Below are positions 1-17,900 of a stretch of DNA of 64,000 bases, piece by piece. This stretch comes from Albula goreensis (lineage: Eukaryota; Chordata; Actinopteri; Albuliformes; Albulidae), in NCBI GenBank assembly GCA_022829145.1, contig CM040746.1:5169499-5233498 (forward strand), in the 5' to 3' direction. The notes below the pieces were generated by a model. It had not been told where the DNA came from, ran no database searches, and was given only the letters and a program-made list of their open reading frames with translations. The number at the start of each line of letters is the position of its first letter. Within the stretch, counting starts at the first letter, position 1. The position numbers were made by a program, and so were the translations under genes.

Positions 1-1437
1 ATCTAAAAATGTTTGGAAAGTACCCCAATATTCTGTACATTATCAAGGGCTTTGCTAAAATTTGTTTAAGAATATCATTTTGTGCTCTTGGTTAGGAAAT
101 GAGTCAAGTAACGGACTGAGGTGTATTGAGAATTGATGAGTAATTATTAATGATCCGTTAGAAATCTGTATATTACATGTTCCCGTCTGGAAGTCGGCTG
201 TCATCTTAAATTAAACCCTGCATATGAACCTGAGCCAAGAAAACAAAAGGTGTGTTTCAATGGCCACACCAGCTATTACGAAATAACACTTATATTGTCA
301 TGCTATGAGTCAGAGAGATAAGTTCAGCTGAGTATGTACATAGGTCTCAGTTTCGATCGATGCATGAATATCTAACATTCCACAGATTTAACTGTCCACT
401 CGCAGTCTGAGCATAGTTTTACCGAAAACAATTTGTTGTGCCCGTTGGGTACGTTCGCCATCAACCTGATTCGTATGACCTTAGCTATTTATGTGTGAGT
501 AAGTAGCAGTAGCATTTGCATTAGTCATTTCAAGGGGCAAGCCCAAGTTTGACGTCATTTACACCTTTATAGCAAGGGTATTACGGTGTCATTGTGGAGG
601 GTGCGGAAAGTGATAAGTAGCTATTCATCCAGCCTTAGTAGGACAGGGAGCGAAACTAGATCACCTTTCTGTGAGGTTGTTGTTTGAAGTTGAGACAAAC
701 TCACCAAAGCTGTAGCATTTTCAACAGTCTATGTTATGTGCAAAAATATAAACAGTCCGTGTTGTATAAGCTAAGTCACTTACAGGACAACTACCGGGCG
801 AAGGGGAGCATCACCTAGGTGTCTCTATGCGCGAGCGACGCAGGTGCGATGCACACCATAGTTTTTCCCACGTCGTTCTGATTCATTGAACTTACTTGAA
901 GTCCACACAAACCCTAAATTCAGGTCTTATACTGCATATATTATCCAAGCACATGAATGATATTCGTATTCTGATTAAACCTATGAAGTCTGCGTTCCGT
1001 TTATTTTGTTGTAGCTGTGTCAGATTTGTTAGGAGAAGCACCTGTTGTAATTCCCGGAAGTGGCGCCTCGGGGGAGGCGTCATGTTGTAGCAAGCGACGT
1101 ATGTTTGGTAGGTGAGGAATCTAAGACAAAAATCCAGTTGAGCTTGAAATGGTAATGTGGGGAGTATAATAACCGGGAGTAGTTCACTGTTGCCTCAGTT
1201 CGAACTGCGGCGGAGAAACAAGGGGGACTGGTAACCTTGGAGGACAATCAGTTAGCCGATCAGTTTTAGTAGTCTAAACCTTGGTCATCACTTGTTGTTT
1301 GTTACGACTTTACACCTGGATACTATCTATTTTAAACAACTACAACATTGATTGACTCTTTGTTAAACTCCGGGTAGCTTTTAAAAGCAGGATATAAGTT
1401 TTGTAATATTCGTTGTTTATTTGAATACATTTAAAAT
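1..1437 (+). promoter_or_regulatory. Upstream region and 5'UTR of the stard10-type gene
   Basis: No coding exon was recognised here. The last 650 bases before the start codon are richer in CpG than the rest (around 828-850 and 1057-1100), including a GGAAGT ETS-type site near 1058 and a GGCGCC box, which suits a CpG-type promoter. The transcription start cannot be placed from sequence alone, and an upstream non-coding exon is possible. Confidence 0.4.
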
Positions 1438-7618
<6,181 letters not shown>

Positions 7619-7643
7619 GCACCGGCGGGAGGTGGAAGGGCAT

Positions 7644-7678
<35 letters not shown>

Positions 7679-9360
7679 CACGCACACATTCTGGTTCTGG
7701 GTCCTGATTCCTCCAGAAACTCCAACCACCCCTCCCCCCCGCCCAGCGCCTCACCTGCCCATTTACCCAGCTGCACCGTACAGCACCGCCCCCCATCGAT
7801 GAATGTAAATTTTCTAAAGCCAGTCGCCACTTTTACACTGTATTTTAACTCCCAATGTCTATGCCTGCTGTGTGTGAAGGGAGAGAATCTGAATTGTTTA
7901 CAGGTGTTATACCCTGTGGAGTAACCGGCTGCCCTGCTCTGCACGGTCTTGAAACTCTAGTCCTTTCAGTGTTTCTCATTTGACTAAACAGGTCTCACTA
8001 AGTACCTTTGACCTCCACGCGTCTGTTAGGAACAGATAGTATTCCTGTATACATAAACTAGACTTCGTTTACAGAAGAAAAACACTTTGTACAATGTCAC
8101 GGGCAGCCCTTGAGCAGATTTAATGATCTGACGATTATCCGTATCCAAGTTGCTTTAAGAAAATGTTGGTTTTGCATTGAGGGAAATTTTCCTGTGTTCA
8201 GAAAAATAACCTGTTCAGTTCTGCCACGTGATCTTCTGGAAATGGAATATCCGCTGCACGCTGTGTGCGGCTAGGTTAATGGTTAAAGAATGTAACATAA
8301 GGTTAATGAAGTATTAATGCTGCTCTTTGTCTTTAAGGTTTTTATAGAAAAACGGTGAACCCGTCACGCTAAACTGTTTTACTGAGATAGATTTTAGGGA
8401 GCGAGTACAGTGTGTGCTCCAGCAGTAATTCTCCTTTTCGTTCTGAAGAGGCCGTTATCTTGGCACAGAACGTGCTTTTAAATATTCTGGACCTGATTAT
8501 TGTATCAGTGCCACAGTAGGAAAAACTGAAGCAGAGGGTGCAGTTCCACAATCTGGTGTCTTGTTTTAACACCGACGTTTTTACACTGACACTGGTGTAA
8601 GCAGTAGCTATAGCATGGACAGCTTTGGGTTCTCTGTCAAGCTCAAGATGTCATGATGACGTGACCTGTAGCAAATAATGATGTGGGGGTGACAAGCTTT
8701 TGGTAGTTGGAAACTTATGAATTTGTTGTACACTGTTATTGCTGTTTTGGAGTAAAAAAAAAAAATGTTGTTTAATGAAATGTCAACCTGTCACTAAGGG
8801 GTTGGGGGGGATGTTTTCTCTAAACCTTCTCACCTTCAAAAAGTACTGTAAGTGCCTCCCACACTGAGCTCACCGTAACACAATGCGTTTGGCCTAGTGT
8901 CTTGCCTGGCAGAAGAGGCCGGCATGAGAGAGCATTTGAAGGGGAAGTTTTTGTACACTTGACCACACAGTTGAGGCATTCGATTGTTATGAGGTCCTGA
9001 TGAGAGTCTCGCGTTGTGGCAGGCTCACAGAGGTTACTGAAGACGCTGTGATGTTCCTTGGTTTAGGATTCGGCTTTGGCCCCGCTGGGACTCCCACAGA
9101 AAGGAAGGATGTGGGGGATGGGTCTGAGAGCGGCTGTCTTTTCAGTACAAAAGGCAGCGTGATTCTCATAAGCACCTGTTCTTCTCAGGGTGTTTTTATT
9201 ATTTTTGTCTTAATCAGGGATGGATGCGTACCATGTATCCGTAGAAATGTAATTTAATATACAAATGAATGTATATATCACCATGTTTGTTTTCACTGCG
9301 AGACAAACACCACAACTTTATATTTATTAGAATTTAAATAAAAATTTTTAAAACTTTTAA
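7619..9360 (+). other. Probable stard10 3'UTR with AATAAA signal
   Basis: The stop codon ends at 7618. A (CA)n microsatellite lies at about 7645-7676, inside the likely 3'UTR. The best poly(A) signal is AATAAA at 9337-9342, implying a 3'UTR of about 1.7 kb. No open frame of interest was seen. The convergent pdzd11 transcript may end close by. Confidence 0.55.
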
Positions 9361-9779
9361 GATTCTTTTCTTTCCTGCCATGCACTTTCACAGTCATTTT
9401 CAAGCACTTAATCTACGAGCAGAAGCAAACAAGGTGAAGACAACCTCCGTCATTCAGTTGGTCAAACGGGTTTAATTCTCTACATTCTCACCCAAGTGCA
9501 CAAACTTGTCATACCAGCTTCATAGTTTCATACATTTCATACTTTAAAAAGATATAAACAGTGTGTGACAAAATGTAAAAGGCTCTCCTGCTATTGATGA
9601 AGCTGTTGCAGAAGATTAAAATTCAGAGCATTTTAAAAATATAACAAATTATATAACATGGGATTTATGATCATAAACCTAAAAACATGACTATAAAGTT
9701 TTGCACAGACCATAATTAATAAACAGCTCTAAAAGTTCAACGGACTGTGAACAACATTTTGAAATCCAAGACCATCTGA

Positions 9780-10516
9780 CTGATAATTATCCAAGAAATG
9801 ACTCTTTAGTGGGTCATAAAATCTTTATTACTAAAAGGTTAACAGGTCTATAAAGTTTAGCCTGTAAATGTAAGTTAACAAAAGCTACACCGCAACATAA
9901 TTTTACCCTTATATTCCAAAATAGTCAAATATGCATAAATCATGGGGATTGTAGACATTTTTACAATTCTATAATCAGTAGATAAGGATTGGTCATTTTC
10001 CTTTTTAAAATAATTCAGTTTATTTTGTGTGTATTCTTGTCCCTTTATGGTCAATTCATCAAACCATTTCCTTCCAATACCGTATGTGTAATATCCGTCC
10101 TCACAGTCTGTTACCACAGTGACAGTTTATGGTGTGGCTGATCAGGACAAAACGCACTGGAATGCCCGTGTTCCAAATGAGTCTTTCAGCACGCACACAG
10201 ACACACTGTGTGAAAAGAGTATGCATCAACTGTAAAGTATCTCAATACCTCCCTATTTAGTCATACATAGTAATCTGTGTACAAACGAATGTGGAGGCAG
10301 CTGTGTGAGTGTGGGTGAATGTGAGTGAGTGAGTGACTGACTGAATGAATGAATGAATGAAGTTTATTTCCATGTCTTGTCATAAATAGCCCACCCCTTA
10401 CACAAAACAAGTTTCATTTTCAGTTCATTTAAAATGTTTCTGTCTATAGCATGATAAATTAATATCCTGAATGGGGGAAAAAAAAATCAAAACATGAATT
10501 GTGAGTTGCAGTTCTA

Positions 10517-10602
<86 letters not shown>

Positions 10603-10736
10603 TGAGCCAGTGGCAGCAGAGTCATGGCTGCACTGAAGCAGAAGTGGGGCAGTCGGCGGCAGCAGTGACGTCTCTCCCCTCAAGGCCACTGACTCCATTC
10701 TGACTCACACAGTCACTGCCAGGGATCCTGCGCCAT
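9780..10736 (-). other. Probable pdzd11 3'UTR
   Basis: Downstream of the pdzd11 stop on the minus strand there are two AATAAA signals, seen as TTTATT on the + strand near 10361 and 9824-9829. The segment contains a (GAAT)n run (about 10340-10361) and a long dinucleotide run (10519-10601), which would be CA repeats in the mRNA if the distal signal is used. Confidence 0.45.
10519..10601. repeat. (TG)n microsatellite in the pdzd11 3' region
   Basis: An uninterrupted TG run of about 80 bases begins about 135 bases below the pdzd11 stop codon. On the transcript strand it reads as CA. Confidence 0.95.
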
Positions 10737-13700
10737 CTAGTGGACAGTCCTCTCCTTCTGTCTCTGGTAATCTGAGAGGAGGAAAATGCAGATGTTTTTA
10801 CTCCACGGCCAAAACAAAGTCAAAAAGGCAACTGTGTCAAGAAATGGTTGAGGATTCAGACCCCTGCAAGCCTTCTGAAACCATATCACAGCATAAACTT
10901 CTGTAATCATGAGGTTCTACAACCCTGAGAAACAAAAGAGCACAAAATAGTGAGAGCAGGCCATGCAGCCCTGATGGGCTGATGTACATCTGCCTACAGT
11001 CTACAGAGTATCCAGCACTGCATCAAGCCCATTTACCTACAGTCTACAGAGTATCTAGCACTGCATCAAGCCCATTTACCTACAGTCTACAGAGTATCCA
11101 GCACTGCATCAAGCCCATTTACCTACAGTCTACAGAGTATCCAGCACTGCATCAAGCCCATTTACCTACAGTCTACAGAGTATCCAGCACTGCATCAAGC
11201 CCATTTACCTACAGTCTACAGAGTATCCAGCACTGCATCAAGCCCATTTACCTACAGTCTACAGAGTATCCAGCACTGCATCAAGCCCATTTACCTACAG
11301 TCTACAGAGTATCCAGCACTGCATCAAGCCCATTTACCTACAGTCTACAGAGCATCCAGCACTGCATCAAGCCCATTTACCTACAGTCTACAGAGTATCC
11401 AGCACTGCATCAAGCCCATTTACCTGACATTAGAAATGTGTTAAAGGGTAGCAAATGGTAAAAATGTATTTTACAGAAGATCATAGAATACCATGTGCAT
11501 TCAATAATTATAACAGAAAACAACACCAGGAATTTCATAAACAGAAGAAAATTGGAGAAATTGTATTTTTTACGAAAATCCAGAAAAGACAGAAGACTAT
11601 AGATTTGTGATTTTACCACACAAAACTTGAATACTATCTCCCCTCCTTTATGGAGTCATACAACCTCATTCTCTGTAATTAATTTTTACGACCATACCAA
11701 TACAGTTTTACACATTGTTTAATCCAGTTAAGTTATACTTAGAGATGTAGATTGAATCACGTACATTCAAATGCTAATGCTAACCCCAGAACACTTTTGT
11801 TTCCCAACCTTCTCGTTTGTTACTTGTTTCCCACACACTGAATGATCAATATTCAGCCTGGCATTTACAGAGGTAATTCAAATTCCAAGTGCTGATCTAA
11901 CCTGGTGTTTCAACCGACGATTCCCTGATTATGAGGTAATTTTCCAAAATACTATGCAAGAATGTCACACTGGCACTGTCACACTTAGTGCACCAACTTA
12001 AACAGCGTTCTCAGTCAGAGGACATTGGTACACCACAAACATCAGAGCCCACAGTCTCTTGGTCAGAAAAACAAGAGATGCTATTTCAAGGGAAAGGAAC
12101 AACAAGAGTGTTTCAGTGCTGCTACTTTCAGACTTTAATAATCCTGTCTCTGAGGACCCATGTGCAAATCTGATGATAAACAAAATCTGTTGCGGTGTGA
12201 GAGCAGACACAGGAGTTGGCAGTAATTTAGCAGCCCACACAATGATTCTCTATGCCCTTGACAACAAGGCCTGTCTGTACTTTCAAAGCAATATCATATG
12301 TCACTGTATATCACTCACAAAACCAAGTTGCAGGTGGCTTTATAGCACAAGATGGACTCCTCAGACTTGCTCATGGTGGCACATTGTGTCTTTATGATCG
12401 GAATTATAATAAATACACAGCCTGCATAAGCAAATTGTACGTAAAGACATTTCAGGTACAAGGACCACATCCAGTCCATCTTCTGAAATGGATGCCTTCC
12501 GACTGCATGCTCAGTACTCACAATAACTGAGCATCCAGCACTGCATCAAGCCCATTTACTTACAGTCAGTCTGCATCAAGATTTTATCAGTCTAGCACTG
12601 CATCCATTTACCAACAGTTTACAGAGTATCCAGCACTGCATTTATTTACCTACAGTCTACAGAGTATCCAGCACTGCATCAAGCCCATGTACCTACAGTC
12701 TACAGAGCATCCAGCACTGCATCAAGCCCATTTACCTACAGTCTACAGAGTATCCAGCACTACATCAAGCCCATTTACCTACAGTCTACAGAGTATCCAG
12801 CACTGCATCAAGCCCATTTACCTACAGTCTACAGAGTATCCAGCACTGCATCAAGCCCATTTACCTACAGTCTACAGAGTATCCAGTTTTGACGTCACCC
12901 CTCTGTACTCTTTTCCAATTAGCATTCTGTGCAGGTTGCAGGCATTGTTTCATGGTAAACCTAAATGTGTTAGGGTGTTTTCAGTTTGACACTAATATAC
13001 AGCTTCAATGTAATATAACTTCAATGTTACTGACACTATCAAAATCCTGGTCGTGTCTTTCAATGAAATTACGTATTTTACGGAGGTGTGAAAGGACTGG
13101 AGGTGTGCTGGACGTTTGAGACAGGTACTCACTGTAAGGAAAGAAGCGCACCCTCATCAGAATCTCTCTGGCCGTCTTGAGAATCTCCACAGCCTAAGAG
13201 AGCAAAGAGGAGGTCAGCGACCAAACCAGCTTATTCAGGTAGAGCTTAGAAAACTGCACAAATACGCTAAAACACAAAGCCTAGGATCCAATCAACATGC
13301 ATCCTTAAATTTGGCTCATGATAATAGGCAAGCAATATTTTTTTAATTTCACTGACAGTTTGGTGAGTTCAGCAATCATGAAAATTAACGAGCCAAACTG
13401 GTCTTGATGAGAGACCCTCAGCATAACCCTCTTATTCTGAATCCTGACCATAGTAAGCAGACGATTTTAACCTAGCTTTGATAAGACAGTTATTTCTAAA
13501 ATATATTATCCGCTAATTGTTTTCCTTCCCTCACAAAGTAGGATGCCAACTCGTATCTGCAGGTTTGTCCAATCACTGTAACATCCTCCCTAATTTTCAA
13601 CAAGCGTTAACAAGCGTCTACATCCTTCAAAACAAGTGTAGCCATACGCCGCTTTTCCTGTCGCTCACCCTGGAGTGTTCGATGTCCTGGAAATCCACAT

Positions 13701-14747
13701 CATTCACTGACAGCACCTGGTCGCCCTCCTGGAGCCCCGCCCTGTGAGCGTCAGAGTCTGGGACCACCTGAGTGCAGACAGACACACAGACATGCTAAGA
13801 GATCATCTGAGTGCAGACAGAAACACGGACATGCTTAGAGATCACCTGAGTGCAGACAGACACACAGACAGGCTTAGAGATCACCTGAGTGCAGACAGAC
13901 ACAGACAGGCTTAGAGATCACCTGTGTGCAGACAGACACACAGACAGGCTTAGAGATCACCTGTGTGCAGACAGACACGCAGACAGGCTTAAAGATCACC
14001 TGTGTGCAGACAGACACACAGACAAGCTCAGAAATAACCTGAGTACAGCCAGACAGACAGACTGCCTGCATGCAGATAGACACACAGGCAGGCGGAGAGA
14101 CTGCCTGCATAAAGACAGACACACAAACAGAGGGGAAAGAGGGAGCAATACAGTAAGGAGGAAAGGAAAAGACAGGGAGAGAGAGGAGGAGGAGGGGGGC
14201 AATGAAGAGAGACTTCAGGAAGTTAGGTGAAGTCAGGAAAGATGCTCACCTTGGAGATGAAGATGCCCAGCTGAGACGCCTTGCCACCCCGGATGTTAAA
14301 GCCCAGCTGCGCCCCCGGCGGTTTCTTTAGGATGATGGTGCGAGGCAGGAACTGTGTTAGCTCGTTGTTATAATCTGGGTGGTGGATTCGCTGAGAGTGG
14401 GGAGCACACGCAAAAGAGAAGGAACAAGTGGATACTATGTGAAAAATAATATGTAAAATGAACTGTTTATACCATATGTAGTATACAATCAGTGTACTGA
14501 ATACATATATACTCATATCTTACTCTACAGTATAAAAGTTTACACCGAAAAACTCGTGTTGAAGTTAGTCCACAGAACGTATACCTGAAAACAAACAAAT
14601 AAAAAAGAAAGTATGATAACGTTGTGGGTAACTACTGGAAAAGCCTGCACCTACATCTTGAGGGGCGATCCACGCTGGGGGGCTCTCGTAAGAGGGTAGG
14701 AATACCACCGGCAGCTGGTAGTCATCATATGGGATTTTCTGATCCAT
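10737..14747 (-). CDS. pdzd11: PDZ domain-containing protein 11, five coding exons, complete
   Basis: Minus-strand coding exons are 14747-14655, 14390-14250, 13767-13669, 13193-13133 and 10771-10737, all GT-AG, giving 142 aa (mammalian form 140 aa). Family knowledge: PDZD11 (PISP/AIPP1) is a small single-PDZ adaptor. It binds C-terminal tails of membrane transporters such as plasma-membrane Ca2+-ATPases and copper ATPase, and pairs with PLEKHA7-family proteins at cell junctions. Seen: the N-terminus has IPYDDYQLPVVFLPSYESPP, then HHPDYNNELTQFLPRT. The PDZ domain starts near residue 48, with carboxylate-binding loop QLGFNIRGG (59-67), the conserved GIFISK strand, and DSDAHRAGLQEGDQVL in exon 3. 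Exon 4 has AVEILKTAREI and the last exon ends QRQKERTVH. The last intron is 2.4 kb and holds two arrays of one 43-bp repeat; intron 2 holds a 39-bp array that copies its own acceptor. Confidence 0.95.
10987..11432. repeat. 43-bp minisatellite, first array (pdzd11 last intron)
   Basis: About ten nearly identical units contain ctacagtctacagagtatcc followed by agcactgcatcaagccca. The period of 43 was checked on successive copies. The unit lacks stop codons in all + frames, so a 159-codon open frame here is an artefact of the repeat. The same unit occurs at 12.5-12.9 kb and 36.2-36.9 kb. Confidence 0.95.
12526..12888. repeat. 43-bp minisatellite, second array (pdzd11 last intron)
   Basis: This is the same 43-bp unit as at 10.99-11.43 kb and in the same orientation. 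The left end is degraded (partial and interrupted copies at about 12526-12660), and the right end is regular. About 1.1 kb of unrelated intron sequence separates the two arrays. Confidence 0.93.
13768..14115. repeat. 39-bp minisatellite carrying copies of a pdzd11 splice acceptor
   Basis: About nine to ten units with a period near 39 start exactly at the pdzd11 exon 3 boundary. Read on the minus strand, each unit ends in TCTGCACTCAG or TCTGCACACAG followed by GTGATC. That is almost the true acceptor TCTGCACTCAG followed by GTGGTC at 13767. Units furthest from the exon (beyond about 14040) are the most diverged. Confidence 0.85.
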
Positions 14748-15420
14748 GACTGTAGTCACCCACCTATCACGAAGAGAGAAGAAACACAGGTAGCAGTAGT
14801 ATCGCAGATTGCCACTCTGTATTCTTTCACTGTGAGTATTCACTGTCATGACATGGAATTTGAATCGTTACGGACCAGAGGAATTACAAAAGTTTCCAGT
14901 TTACGTTTGGTACAGCTTTGGTGAAATTGAATGTGCTATTTTGAGGAAACTGGTTGTTCTGGCCCGTTAGATAGTGATGCCACATTCCATTCATGATATA
15001 ATCGCGACCTGTATTTAAAACTCTATTCAAATTACGTGTACTAACCCGTTGTTGTTAATACTGGATAGCTCTATCGACTGTAAAATTCCTGAAATCAATG
15101 CATTGTTTACAAGGTAATATTAGACAGCATACAGCCAGGAAAGGTACACTAGTTATCTGACCGTGTATTAAACACGTCATCTACGACGGACGTAAGGTAC
15201 CATGAATAGTTTATATACCACCAGTACCTAAAATGTAAGAAAATTAGCAGACCTGGTTTTATTAAGTTGGTATTTCTAAAATCTTACTCGCGATGTTTTC
15301 GGTCAACTTACCGGAAGTAAACCTTCTGTCATTACATTAAGCCACGCCTTCAAAAATCAGCTGACATGTCACATGATGAGAACTGGAAGCTTTGCCAGTC
15401 GTTCCAGAATCTGAGGCCAT
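14655..15420 (-). promoter_or_regulatory. pdzd11: pdzd11 5' end: non-coding exon 1 and promoter
   Basis: On the minus strand a good donor (TTCCG then GTAAGT) ends a candidate non-coding exon at 15312. It could join an acceptor (GTGATAG) opening exon 2 at 14763, sixteen bases before the start codon. The candidate exon contains an ETS-like ACTTCCGG motif, and an E-box-like pair (CAGCTGACATGTCACATG on +) lies at about 15358-15375. This is consistent with a TATA-less promoter around 15320-15420; the transcription start is inferred. Confidence 0.55.
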
Positions 15421-16234
15421 CCATTCTGCAAAGAAGCTGTTCGTCTTGAGCTGCTGATTGGTTGGCAAGCTCATTCAGGTCTGCGATCTAGTCTGCGTTC
15501 ACCCTGGAAAGCATTGTTGATTGGAAAAGCATTGCAGAGGAACGGTACTGCCTAAAACCGCCTAAACCCCGAGGGTGGTGGTGGGTGTTGTGCCTCCGAT
15601 TGTTAACCCATTCACCCATTCTTCGTGTTAACAGTTTGGCATCTCAGTCTTACGTTCTTAGCTCTTTGTGATCTACATTAGCAGTAATTCTCACAGTTCA
15701 GTCCTCCTGAGGAACGACGCTCAAGTCCCATCACAGTGCTGCATGCACTCACCCTTGCATCCAGGACCACTCACAACAGAAATGTTAAAGCACAAAATGA
15801 GTAAATACCGGTAGAGGGCAGTATTAGTCTTTATTATTTTACCAAGCACCGTGGATTAAATCGACGTTCATGATAAGGTTTTACATGATATTAATTTTTC
15901 TTGGTTCTGTGATAGAAACTCATGTATGAAATGGATGATTTGTATTACTCATTTATATTATTTATTGATCACTAGTCATTAATCTGAATTATCCATATAC
16001 ATGCACCGAACTATTAATTTGTATTGGTCACACACATAATGATTTTACTTATATTCATGTGTTATTCAGCATTATAAATCACTGTTCTGTGTTCATTGTT
16101 CACTTGTTCTGCATGTGTTTAAACTCTTCCAAAAAAAAAAAAGTTTGTGGAAAGTATCTAAGAGATACATTCGTAGACTCTGTCAGGCCTTTTGTCCCTG
16201 AATGAAAGAAGTCTAGTGTCAGGTGGTTGTGCAA

Positions 16235-16272
<38 letters not shown>

Positions 16273-16930
16273 ATACTCAGGCTGCTATTAACCCCTGACC
16301 TTCCACTGAGTACAGAAATGTATGCTAGTGCTATTAACCTATTACAAGTAATCGTCTAATATACATGTATTAATATACACGAGTGTTATTTTTCTGTAAC
16401 ATGTATTATGTTATATAATTCCATGTAATGTGTATTCTGTTTTAGAATCATATAAAACTTTGTTTGTGAAAAAGTAAGATGGTTGAAAAATACTGGATGA
16501 GAAACATCTCTGACCCTTATCATATGTGCCATCCTTGAGTGGTGGGGCCTGGTCCTTTGTAACTTGTCAGAGTGAGCACCATCCACATTTCTTATTATCT
16601 GCCACGTAAGAGCTGTAACCCCTAGCAACGGGTGGCAGACATTTTTAGGAGAAGAAGTTACGCTCAGATGATACCCCTAGACCAATTAGAGAAAGGTAAA
16701 CTAACGATGCCTTGCCCAAACTTTGACTGTAAAAGAAAGGTGTTGTTCTTTGTATTCTTTGGGCAAAGCTGATACATCGCTCAATATACTGCTTCTCCAT
16801 TATTGCAATATTTAACAAGATAAAGACAATAATAAACAAATAATGTTCTCCATTATTTAAGGATATTTTTCCACGGCAGTTGTTACTTGTGAGGTTGAAC
16901 ACATATAAAGCAGTATGCCTAAACATGCCT
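15421..16930. other. Intergenic, no gene seen
   Basis: AT-rich sequence. A (GT)n microsatellite lies at about 16236-16271. A CTCF-like motif CCGGTAGAGGGCAG lies at 15808-15821. No exon with credible borders was recognised. Confidence 0.6.
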
Positions 16931-17900
16931 TATTGGAAAGTTTTTATACATTTATTTCTCTAAGAGATATTTGGTGCATAGTTTGCCCTTTGGTTATTTG
17001 CCTCTTTGACGAAATGCAAAGACTGATCCAATCACTGGCGATTTGAAACACGAGGTTACCAAGCCTCCAAAACTACCATCAGATGCCACCTCCAAGCCAA
17101 CAGATTATTTGGAGGGCATGGCAGAAAAAAAGCCTTTTCTGTCATTTTACCACAAACATAAGCGCCTGGAGTTTTCAAAAAGCTAATGGGATCGTGTTCT
17201 ATAGTCAGATGAAACGAAAATTGAGCTTTTCTGTCAACAAACACTCAGGGTGGGTTTGGTGTAGAGAGAAGGATGCTTATACTGGAAAGAACCTGATCCC
17301 CACAGTTAAGTATGGTGGAGTGTCTGTGATGCTGCAGGGCTGTTTTTCATCCAAAGGTCCTGGGAACCTCGTTAGGGTACGTGGCATCATGGACTCCATG
17401 AAATACCAGGAAATTTCAGATCAAAATCTGGCTGCCTCTGCCAAGAAAGTACAAATGGGTTGTCATTGGCTCTTCCAGCAGGACACTGATCCAAAACATA
17501 TGTCCAGATCAACACAAAAATGGTTTACTGAACACAACATCGAGCATCTGCCATGGCTATCTCAGTCCCCTGACCTAAACCCCATAGAAAACCAGTGGGG
17601 TGAACTGAAGAGGAGAGTGCACAAGACAGGACCTAGGACCCTGGACGATCTGGAGAGATTCTGTAAAGAGGAAGGGTCTCAAATTCTCTGCTCTGTATTC
17701 TCTAACCTTATAAGATGTTATAGAAGACACAGGTCTTTTTTATTGGCAAGTGGAGGTTGTACAAAGTTTTCAGTGCAGGGGTGCCAATAATTGTGGCACA
17801 TGTGGTTTTGTTAAAAATAATTAATTCTTTTACCAGTATTTCCTATAATGCGTAAGGCAATAGGTCATTGTACATATTTGGCCAATAGAAACTTTTGGTA
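16930..17900 (+). mobile_element. Dead Tc1/mariner-type transposon
   Basis: An open frame of 235 codons (17083-17790) encodes most of a Tc1-like transposase catalytic region. Seen: GKNLIPTVKYGGVSVM, then FQQDTDPKH (second catalytic Asp), SQSPDLNPIENQWGELKRRV (third catalytic acidic residue) and RTLDDLERFCKEE. At the first catalytic position the usual Ser-Asp-Glu is replaced by SQM, so the first Asp is missing. The N-terminal helix-turn-helix part is out of frame or deleted: a remnant near 17050-17100 resembles the usual linker but is disrupted. The 3' end (gtgccaataattgtggcac near 17781) resembles the end of fish Tc1 elements. Exact terminal repeats could not be fixed. Confidence 0.85.

Noticed and set aside
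10982..11461. 159-codon frame in the first 43-bp array, and similar frames at 12687-12989 and 36218-36988
   Set aside because: Same cause; the identical peptide repeat appears wherever the minisatellite occurs, including inside a pdzd11 intron.
13874..14230. Cys/Val-rich and Asp/Arg-rich frames over the 39-bp array
   Set aside because: They translate the pdzd11 intron minisatellite; no exon borders.
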